Source: an uncultured Lachnospiraceae bacterium
GTDB lineage: Bacteria; Bacillota; Clostridia; Lachnospirales; Lachnospiraceae
Assembly: GCA_910578845.1 (NCBI GenBank)
Contig: CAJTSL010000069.1
Span: forward strand, 5,521-15,654
Direction of reading: 5' to 3'
Length of the DNA stretch: 10,134 bases
In this document: piece after piece, positions 1 through 5,794 of the stretch
Layout of the letters: each line of letters starts with the position of its first letter
Numbering within the stretch: the stretch's first letter is position 1
Program-made: the position numbers and the translations under genes
The notes under the pieces: generated by a model
The model's input: the letters and a program-made list of their open reading frames with translations, nothing else
Databases searched by the model: none
Told to the model about the DNA's origin: nothing

Positions 1-1358
1 TTAAAGCTATGTATTGTCGCCGGGATTCTGCCACCACGGTTGATAAAACCATCACACGAAAAGGAATTCACCGGCATGATCGGCGCATGGCCCAACAATC
101 CGCCAAACTCAACCATTTCTCCCACGTTCTTCCCAATCACAGGAATCAAACGGACGGCTGTCGTTTTCTGATTGACCATTCCTATCGCCATCTCATCAGC
201 AATGATACCGGAAATCGTTGTTGCTTTCGTATCTCCCGGAATCGCAATCATGTCTAGCCCTACTGAGCAGACACAAGTCATAGCCTCTAATTTCTCTAAT
301 GTAAGCGCGCCTGCGCTCACGGCATCGATCATTCCCTGGTCTTCACTGACCGGGATGAAAGCACCGCTCAATCCGCCAACATAAGAAGACGCCATAACAC
401 CGCCTTTTTTCACCTGGTCATTCAATAAGGCAAGCGCGGCTGTCGTACCGGGCGCACCGGCATGTTCCAAACCGATTTCACATAAGATATCCGCAACACT
501 GTCACCAACGGCAGGCGTTGGCGCCAGGGACAAATCAATGATGCCAAATGGCACCTGTAACCTCTTTGACGCCTCTTTGGCGACTAACTGCCCGACACGG
601 GTCACTTTAAACGCTGTCTTTTTGATCGTTTCGCAAAGTACTTCAAAGTTTTCTCCCCGTACTTTGCTAAGCGCCGTCTTCACCACACCTGGCCCGCTGA
701 CGCCCACATTTATGATCTTATCCGCTTCCGTTACACCATGGAAAGCGCCTGCCATAAACGGATTATCATCCGGTGCATTACAAAAAACCACCAGTTTGGC
801 GCAGCCAAGCGAATCAGCGTCTTTAGTCTCTTCTGCTGTCTGTTTGATGATTTCACCCATTAATCTGACACTGTCCATATTGATGCCGGTTTTGGTGGAA
901 CCTACATTGACAGAACTACATACCCTCTCCGTAGAGGACAGCGCCTGCGGGATAGAACGTATTAATAACTCGTCCGCCTTGGTCATGCCCTTCGATACTA
1001 GCGCCGAATATCCACCGATGAAATTGACGCCCACTTCATGCGCTACCTTATCCAAAGTACGCGCAATTGTCACAAAATCTTCAGTAGATTTACACGCTGC
1101 TCCACCGATTAGCGCAATTGGCGTCACCGCAATTCTTTTATTGACAATAGGGATCCCATATTCTTTTGCAATCTGTTCTCCCGTTTCTACCAGATCTTTC
1201 GCTGCTTCATAGATTTTCGTATATAGCTTCTCGTTTAGCTTCTCCAAATCCGCATCTATACAATCTAACAGGCTTATGCCAAGCGTAATTGTCCGTACGT
1301 CCAGATTTTCTTTCTCTATCATCTCATTTGTTTCTGCCACTTCATAAATATTAATCAT
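1..1358 (-). CDS. UPF0210 / PFL-family (DUF711) protein, 3' end just outside window
   Basis: The reading frame is open for 452 codons from ATG at 1358 to the window edge. It stops in the middle of a codon after the family-typical end GGRIPATIHSF, so probably only one or two residues and the stop are missing. The N-terminus MINIYEVAETNEMIEKENLD, the central NVGVSGPGVVKTALSKV and the late block GGVMASSYVGGLSGAFIPVSE identify UPF0210 (DUF711), a family with a pyruvate formate-lyase-like fold and no established reaction. There is no signal peptide or membrane segment, so it is probably cytosolic. The ACT-domain gene lies directly upstream, a pairing conserved across Firmicutes (for example SP_0239 and SP_0238 in pneumococcus), which suggests a joint function. 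A GGAAAGG sequence lies 11 nt before the ATG. An in-frame ATG at 1379 would add seven residues but has a poorer ribosome site and extends past the usual family start. Family assignment is firm; the biochemical role is unknown. Confidence 0.93.
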   Translation of the reverse strand, partial: MINIYEVAETNEMIEKENLDVRTITLGISLLDCIDADLEKLNEKLYTKIYEAAKDLVETGEQIAKEYGIPIVNKRIAVTPIALIGGAACKSTEDFVTIARTLDKVAHEVGVNFIGGYSALVSKGMTKADELLIRSIPQALSSTERVCSSVNVGSTKTGINMDSVRLMGEIIKQTAEETKDADSLGCAKLVVFCNAPDDNPFMAGAFHGVTEADKIINVGVSGPGVVKTALSKVRGENFEVLCETIKKTAFKVTRVGQLVAKEASKRLQVPFGIIDLSLAPTPAVGDSVADILCEIGLEHAGAPGTTAALALLNDQVKKGGVMASSYVGGLSGAFIPVSEDQGMIDAVSAGALTLEKLEAMTCVCSVGLDMIAIPGDTKATTISGIIADEMAIGMVNQKTTAVRLIPVIGKNVGEMVEFGGLLGHAPIMPVNSFSCDGFINRGGRIPATIHSF

Positions 1359-1410
1359 CGTCAGTAATACCTTTCCCATCTTAACCATTATTTGCTTGGC
1401 TATCTTATAC

Positions 1411-1431
1411 CGGCAGGCGCTTCGCCCACCG
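1411..1431 (-). other. Intergenic RNA hairpin between ACT and UPF0210 genes
   Basis: Read on the minus strand, CGGTGGGCG-AAG-CGCCTGCCG can fold into a nine-pair stem with two central G-U wobbles and a three-base loop. The downstream sequence (GTATAAGATAGCC) has no U-run, so this is not an intrinsic terminator. It may protect or process the mRNA between the two genes, or tune expression of the UPF0210 gene. The structure is seen in the sequence; any role is inference. Confidence 0.4.
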
Positions 1432-1450
1432 TGCATGCCGCTTGCTAAAC

Positions 1451-1480
1451 CGCTAGGACCCACTAGATCCCGCTAGATCC
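1451..1480 (-). repeat. Three 10-bp tandem repeats over the ACT gene stop codon
   Basis: On the plus strand the units are CGCTAGGACC, CACTAGATCC and CGCTAGATCC, consecutive and without spacers. Each carries a CTAG core. The first unit in the transcribed direction supplies the TAG stop of the ACT gene (1473-1475), so the end of that protein sits inside the array. It looks like local slippage or duplication. No function is known to me. Confidence 0.6.
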
Positions 1481-1745
1481 TATGCATCTGATTAAAAATC
1501 TCCTCTTTCTGGCACTTGATAATAACGCCAATGCTTTCTCCAAGCCTGGTAAGCTCCTCTACAATCTCTCCAAAGTCCTTCTGCGATTGATTGGTATCCA
1601 CAATCATCATCATATTAAAGTACCCCTGCACAATCGTTTGTGAAATATCCAGGATATTGATCTGGTTATCCGCAAGATATGTACATACTTTTGCGATAAT
1701 GCCTACTGTATCTTTTCCTACTACTGTAATAATCGTCTTTTTCAT
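1473..1745 (-). CDS. ACT-domain protein, UPF0237 family
   Basis: This 90-residue protein is essentially one ACT domain. The N-terminal strand TIITVVGKDTVGIIAKVCTY (residues 4-23) carries the loop and helix-1 glycine (G15) typical of ligand-binding ACT folds. NILDISQTIVQGYFNMMMIVD follows as strands 2 and 3. ACT domains usually bind amino acids or small metabolites at dimer interfaces. The standalone UPF0237 type has no catalytic domain attached, so a regulatory or sensing role is likely but unproven. The length matches the family (about 88-90 residues). A GGAGG sits 7 nt before the ATG, a strong site that suggests efficient translation. It lies about 90 bp after walJ and about 115 bp before the UPF0210 gene, its conserved partner. 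It ends within a short tandem repeat, so the last residues (MHRI) may be poorly conserved. Confidence 0.93.
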   Translation of the reverse strand: MKKTIITVVGKDTVGIIAKVCTYLADNQINILDISQTIVQGYFNMMMIVDTNQSQKDFGEIVEELTRLGESIGVIIKCQKEEIFNQMHRI

Positions 1746-1836
1746 ATTTTCCTCCGTTCCGAAGCATTACAAATTCTTGTCTGCATTTCCGTGCATCTTT
1801 TCAATCCTTGTTGCCAAGTTTTCTTCCAAGCAACTC

Positions 1837-2634
1837 TTATATTGTGATCATTTGCGATATTTCGCTTCTTTTCGCAACATAAATCGGAAAATCATCGGCT
1901 TTGTAACCCGAATCAGACATCGTAATTTCCAATTTGACCGTCTCATAAGCAAGTTCCGGTAAATTATTCTCTTTGCTCAAATGCCCAAGCACCACTGCCT
2001 GCATATGGTCATTTAACAGCCTGCTTAACAATTTCCCCGACGCCTCGTTCGATAGATGCCCTCTGTCACTTAAGATCCGTTGTTTCAAATAATACGGGTA
2101 AGGCCCTACTTGTAGCATATTGACGTCATGGTTCGCTTCCAGATATAACACATCCAAATCCTTCAGGCACGCTATCGTATACTCATTATAACAGCCTAAA
2201 TCAGTGATGATCCCTATCTTTTTCTGGTCATGGCTGATACGGTATGCTACCGGCTCTTGCGCGTCATGAGACGTACGCATCGGATAAAGCGCCATATCCT
2301 TTATGATACATTTCTCGTCGGCAGTAATCATATGAAAAAGCGAGTCATCTATTTTGCCCAAAGAATGTGTCTTTCGGATGGCCTCCATCGTACCTCTCGT
2401 TGCATAAATAGGGATTCCATATTTTCTAGCAAGCACGCCCAAGCCGCTAATATGGTCCGCATGCTCATGTGTAATGAAAATCCCGTCAATTTCCGTTAGT
2501 CTTAATCCAAGTAAGGCAGCGCCCTCTTCTATCCGCTTGCCACTGATACCGACGTCAATCAAAAGATGCGTCGCATCAGAGCCAACATAAATACAATTCC
2601 CGCTGCTCCCGCTCGCTATGCTGCATAATCTCAT
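1837..2634 (-). CDS. walJ: YycJ/WalJ-family MBL-fold metallo-hydrolase
   Basis: This 265-residue cytosolic protein has the metallo-beta-lactamase fold. The metal motif THEHADH (residues 55-61; H56, H58, D60, H61) is intact, with further likely ligands H123 (TSHDA), D145 (TDLG) and H218 (LGHLS). The N-terminus MRLCSIASGSSGNCIYVGSD is the hallmark of the YycJ/WalJ family, and the length fits. Family members are thought to be 5'-to-3' exonucleases or related phosphodiesterases, and in several Firmicutes they affect coordination of cell division with replication. The walRKHI genes that usually accompany walJ are not in this window. Instead the gene starts 6 bp after the stop of the FtsA-like gene, with a GGAAAG overlapping the end of that gene, which suggests translational coupling. 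Family assignment is strong; orthology to walJ itself is probable rather than proven. Confidence 0.92.
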   Translation of the reverse strand: MRLCSIASGSSGNCIYVGSDATHLLIDVGISGKRIEEGAALLGLRLTEIDGIFITHEHADHISGLGVLARKYGIPIYATRGTMEAIRKTHSLGKIDDSLFHMITADEKCIIKDMALYPMRTSHDAQEPVAYRISHDQKKIGIITDLGCYNEYTIACLKDLDVLYLEANHDVNMLQVGPYPYYLKQRILSDRGHLSNEASGKLLSRLLNDHMQAVVLGHLSKENNLPELAYETVKLEITMSDSGYKADDFPIYVAKRSEISQMITI

Positions 2635-2640
2635 GATTCT

Positions 2641-5049
2641 TTAATCTTTCCAATAAATTTTTATCACATCACCGCTATTGATCGGTTCCATGTACTGTGC
2701 ATTCCTACCATTTAATTCCGTTGCGATGCCGCTCCCCTGCGGCACGGAAAGGTCGAAGTCTATGTAATCAAATACATCTACAAAAATGTATTCTGTCTTG
2801 CCCTCTAAACGGATCGGCTGACCGTTGACCATCACCTGTAGCGACCTCGGGATCGTGTTCACTGTTCCTGCCGCAATTGTAGAAGTCGCACCTGCTCCTG
2901 ACATAGGCACAGTGTTCATGCCGGTTCCCGACGTCACTGCATTTACCCCTGCTGCGCCCGCTGTTACCGCACCCGGCATTGACGCAGTGTTCATGCCGGT
3001 TCCTGCCGTCGCCGCATTTACTCCTGCTGCGCCTACCGTTACCGCACCCGGCATTGGCGCATTATTCATACCGGTTCCTGCCGTCACCGCATTTACTCCT
3101 GCTGCGCCTGCTGTTACCGCACCCGGCATTGGCGCTGCATCAATGCCTGACAAGCTTCCATTGCCTCCCGTAAAGAACACCGTTTCCTCTTTCTTCGGCT
3201 CGCTCTTCACATAACTGCCATCATCTTCGGGCAGATTCGCATAAGTGTCCGGCGCCCCGCTTCCATAAAGATCGCGATCGGACAGTTGCAGTTCTTCCAT
3301 TGTCCAGATCACCGAAAAGTTCTCGTAAACCTTTGTATCCATATCTGCCAGTTTATTATTGACATAGATATTCAAATCCTGATTGATGATGACATCCATG
3401 AATTCCGCGACTTGTCTGACGGTATAGTAACCTAAGAACTCTATTTCATCATTTTCCTGTATGCTATAATAACCGGACTGCAAATGCCCATTCACCATGG
3501 CGAATTTAGGCAGCTCTATCTTCTTCTCATTGACCTCGACCCACATAACGGCGCCATACTCCGGTAGCTGATTAATGTCTAGAGACGCAGGCTCTCCCGC
3601 CGTCGATTCTATGACTTTAACCTGGTCATTGGCATGGATCGGCGTATAAATATCGGCCTCGTTGCCATTTACCATAATGACTGCCGCTTCTCCAAGCGCT
3701 CCTCTTGTAATACGCGGCTTGCCGCCGACAAAATAATGTAGCGCCTTGCCTCGTTTCGGGAAAAGCCCGTCATTGGCAAATTCCGCTTGCATGGCAGCAT
3801 CCACGACGGCAAGTTTATTATTATCATACAGCTTGATTCTCTGCTCGTTAAAATATACGAAAATAAAATTATTGCTCTGCTCATAGAAACATAGGCAAAT
3901 ACCGATAGGCGTTACCATTAAGGAATCTTTTCTGGCATCCTCTTCATAAAATGCTACTTGCTGCATCACCTCTTCGCCACGTACCGCTACTCTCTCTTTC
4001 TGGATGTCCAATTCCCTGGCAAGGCTGTCTGTATATCCCTCTAACGTTCCGCCGCCGCCGACTACAAACACGGCGCTGACCGATTTGCCGCCATTCAGCT
4101 CCTTAATTTTATCCGCGACTTGTTTCGTCATATCTGTGATTACGGGTTCCGCCACTTCCAAGATCTTTTCTTTAGAAATGGTCTGCGTCAGCCCTAAGAT
4201 ATCCTTATAAGCAACTTCATTCTTTTCCCCGGCTTCCCGCTTAATTTTCTCCGCCGTTTTAAAATCAACGAGACAATGTTTGGCAATCACTTCCGTCAAT
4301 GCATCTCCCGCAATGGGGATCATTCCATAAGCAGTAATGCTTCCATCTTTTGTGATGGAAATATCCGATGTACCAGCTCCCACATCAACTAATGCGATAT
4401 TGAGCATTCGATATGTCTCCGGTATGGCAACCTGGATTGCTGCAATCGGCTCTAACGTCAGATTCGCCACTTTCAGATCCGCAAACCCTACTGCTTTATA
4501 TAGGCCATCCACAACATCATCCGGCAGGAATGTCGCAATGATATCCACACCAATTGTTTTTGCTTTATGCCCTTCAAGCGTCGCGATCGCATAGTGGTTG
4601 AGATAATAACGTATGACGGAATAGCCGACGCAATAAAACTTCATCTCCGTCTCGCCAGTCTTTAAGAATTCTTCATATGCCTTCTCAATGCCCAGCGAAT
4701 CCAACGCATAAATGTCCTCTCCGCTGATTTCCTTATCGCTTGAAAACTCGCACTCTGCATGGGTCGTCATCGTACGCAAGACACGCCCGGCCGCTGCGAT
4801 ACAGACATCCGTCAGTTTCCCTCCGATTTTCTCTTCCAGGCGGTTTTTTACCTCTTTAATCGTAGCGCCTACTTTATGGATATCATGAATCTGTCCGTCA
4901 AGCATTGCCCGTGTCTCATGTTCTTTAATATACTGCGCTACCACATGGAACCGCTCTCCGGTACGGTATCCTACAGTACCTACGATGCTCCTCGTCCCGA
5001 TATCCAGCCCAAACACCAATTGTCCCGGGAATTTCATCATCTCTGACAC
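2641..5049 (-). CDS. FtsA-family actin-like ATPase with long C-terminal extension
   Basis: This 802-residue protein is much longer than classic FtsA (about 420). Residues 10-400 form an ASKHA (actin/Hsp70) ATPase: phosphate-1 FGLDIGTRS (13-21), phosphate-2 LVDVGAGTSD (220-229) and adenosine loop VFVVGGGGTLEG (327-338). The region around 95-190 matches the SHS2 (1C) insertion of FtsA. After residue 400 come beta-rich segments around 400-590 (AAVIMVNGNEADIYTP; DLNIYVNNKLADMDTKVYEN), an acidic linker (600-630), three 25-residue Ala/Gly-rich repeats (640-714) and a last beta-rich domain (737-802). The C-terminal amphipathic membrane helix of FtsA is absent. GTG at 5049 is chosen as start because GGAGG lies 7 nt upstream; ATG at 5040 would be 16 nt away. 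It overlaps coaE by 13 bp and is followed after 6 bp by walJ. A role in division or envelope assembly is inferred. No ftsZ is nearby, and PilM- or MreB-like alternatives are less likely. Confidence 0.88.
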   Translation of the reverse strand: MSEMMKFPGQLVFGLDIGTRSIVGTVGYRTGERFHVVAQYIKEHETRAMLDGQIHDIHKVGATIKEVKNRLEEKIGGKLTDVCIAAAGRVLRTMTTHAECEFSSDKEISGEDIYALDSLGIEKAYEEFLKTGETEMKFYCVGYSVIRYYLNHYAIATLEGHKAKTIGVDIIATFLPDDVVDGLYKAVGFADLKVANLTLEPIAAIQVAIPETYRMLNIALVDVGAGTSDISITKDGSITAYGMIPIAGDALTEVIAKHCLVDFKTAEKIKREAGEKNEVAYKDILGLTQTISKEKILEVAEPVITDMTKQVADKIKELNGGKSVSAVFVVGGGGTLEGYTDSLARELDIQKERVAVRGEEVMQQVAFYEEDARKDSLMVTPIGICLCFYEQSNNFIFVYFNEQRIKLYDNNKLAVVDAAMQAEFANDGLFPKRGKALHYFVGGKPRITRGALGEAAVIMVNGNEADIYTPIHANDQVKVIESTAGEPASLDINQLPEYGAVMWVEVNEKKIELPKFAMVNGHLQSGYYSIQENDEIEFLGYYTVRQVAEFMDVIINQDLNIYVNNKLADMDTKVYENFSVIWTMEELQLSDRDLYGSGAPDTYANLPEDDGSYVKSEPKKEETVFFTGGNGSLSGIDAAPMPGAVTAGAAGVNAVTAGTGMNNAPMPGAVTVGAAGVNAATAGTGMNTASMPGAVTAGAAGVNAVTSGTGMNTVPMSGAGATSTIAAGTVNTIPRSLQVMVNGQPIRLEGKTEYIFVDVFDYIDFDLSVPQGSGIATELNGRNAQYMEPINSGDVIKIYWKD
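2908..3132 (-). repeat. Three in-frame 75-bp tandem repeats in the FtsA-like gene
   Basis: Units at 3058-3132, 2983-3057 and 2908-2982 each encode 25 residues of the form PMPGAVTAGAAGVNAVTAGT followed by GMNNA. By hand count the first two differ at about 6 of 75 bases, and the second and third at about 10. A decayed partial copy may follow (PMSGAG...). The unit length is a multiple of three, so copy number can change without a frameshift. The encoded stretch is low in charge and rich in Ala, Gly, Val and Thr, so it is probably a flexible linker between the middle and last domains. Confidence 0.9.
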
Positions 5050-5642
5050 AAGTATTCCTCCAATTTCTTATCAATCTGTTTGCACGCATGCTCTATGTCT
5101 TCGCTATTGTCAATCACAACATGACAACATTTCCTGAATGCATCTTCTGTTAACTGCTCTTGCATGATCTGGTCTATCTTCTCATCAGAATAAGCTCTAG
5201 ACGCTTTCAGCCGCTCTCTCCTGATATCCGGTTTCGCATGGACATACCAGATTTCATCCAGGATTTTCTCATAACCGTCTTCTATCAAAAGCGCCGCTTC
5301 CACAAAGAGAAAATCAATCCTGCCCTCTTCTTTGCACTTAGCAATCTCTTGCAGGATGTATGCCTTCACCGCAGGGTGGATGATAACGTTAACCTGTTCT
5401 AAGAGCGCACCATCTGCAAATATTTTCTTCGCCATACGGGATTTATCAATGCTTCCGTCTCCATTTAGGATTTCTTCTCCCAATAAGGCAATTAATTTCC
5501 TATAGCATTCCTGTCCCGGCTCTTTCACCATATGCGCTACTTCATCCGCCAGAATAATCCTACAGTTATATTTTCTCTCGATATAGGATAACAATGCTGA
5601 CTTCCCTGCCCCCACGCCGCCCGTAATCCCAATGATCCTCAT
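5037..5642 (-). CDS. coaE: Dephospho-CoA kinase
   Basis: It catalyses the last step of coenzyme A synthesis, the ATP-dependent phosphorylation of the 3'-hydroxyl of dephospho-CoA, in the cytosol. The 201 residues match the usual length. The Walker A loop GGVGAGKS is at residues 8-15, the LADEVAH segment with the conserved aspartate (D33) at 31-37, HPAV at 89-92, a VEAALLIEDG variant of the family's PLLFE region at 114-123, the arginine-rich lid RRERLKAS at 141-148 and a VIDNS segment at 176-180. The start at 5642 has only a weak ribosome site (AAGGG about 10 nt upstream). The gene follows polA, a common order in Firmicutes, across a 152-bp gap filled with tandem repeats. It overlaps the start of the FtsA-like gene by 13 bp, and its own last codons carry the GGAGG for that gene. 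Confidence 0.97.
   Translation of the reverse strand: MRIIGITGGVGAGKSALLSYIERKYNCRIILADEVAHMVKEPGQECYRKLIALLGEEILNGDGSIDKSRMAKKIFADGALLEQVNVIIHPAVKAYILQEIAKCKEEGRIDFLFVEAALLIEDGYEKILDEIWYVHAKPDIRRERLKASRAYSDEKIDQIMQEQLTEDAFRKCCHVVIDNSEDIEHACKQIDKKLEEYLCQR
5057..5061 (-). promoter_or_regulatory. Ribosome binding site that sets the GTG start of the FtsA-like gene
   Basis: GGAGG on the minus strand lies inside the last codons of coaE, 7 nt before the GTG at 5049. The spacing is ideal for GTG and too long for the ATG at 5040, so it supports initiation at GTG and coupling to coaE translation. Confidence 0.75.
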
Positions 5643-5663
5643 GTGCTTCTTACCCTTTTCATT

Positions 5664-5781
5664 CCTTATTTGTTCATTTACTACTTGTATTTTATTTCTC
5701 GTTCTTTTACTGCCTGGCCATTGATTTCTCGTTCTTTACTGCTTGGCTATTCATTTCTTGTTCTTTTATTGCTTATCTATG
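5664..5781 (-). repeat. About 30-bp tandem repeats between polA and coaE
   Basis: Three clear imperfect copies occur at 5753-5781, 5724-5752 and 5694-5723, sharing a core like CAGTAAAAGAACGAGAAAT on the minus strand. A fourth, more decayed copy (AGTAGTAAATGAACAAAT) lies at 5664-5691. Together they fill most of the 152-bp gap between the polA stop and the coaE start. No stable hairpin or T-run is seen, so this is not a terminator. The array is A-rich on the transcribed strand and lies upstream of coaE, so it could influence coaE translation or mRNA stability, but it may simply be a slippage product. Confidence 0.8.
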
Positions 5782-5794
5782 CGTCCTATCCAAT

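Noticed and set aside
538..1212. Plus-strand open frame of 224 codons
   Set aside because: It is antisense to the UPF0210 gene, whose minus-strand translation matches the family throughout. The plus-strand product resembles no family I know.
1359..1379. Seven-residue upstream extension of the UPF0210 protein from ATG at 1379
   Set aside because: It lacks a good ribosome site, and the family normally begins at the MINIYEV-type start.
1810..1834. Possible hairpin (GTTGC...GCAAC) between walJ and the ACT gene
   Set aside because: The stem is short with a mismatch and wobbles, and no U-run follows, so it is not supported as a terminator.
2825..3214. Plus-strand Pro/Ala-rich open frame
   Set aside because: It is the antisense reading of the 75-bp repeats in the FtsA-like gene.
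5664..5781. CRISPR array
   Set aside because: The copies are directly adjacent, without unique spacers, and they are imperfect, so this is a simple tandem repeat.
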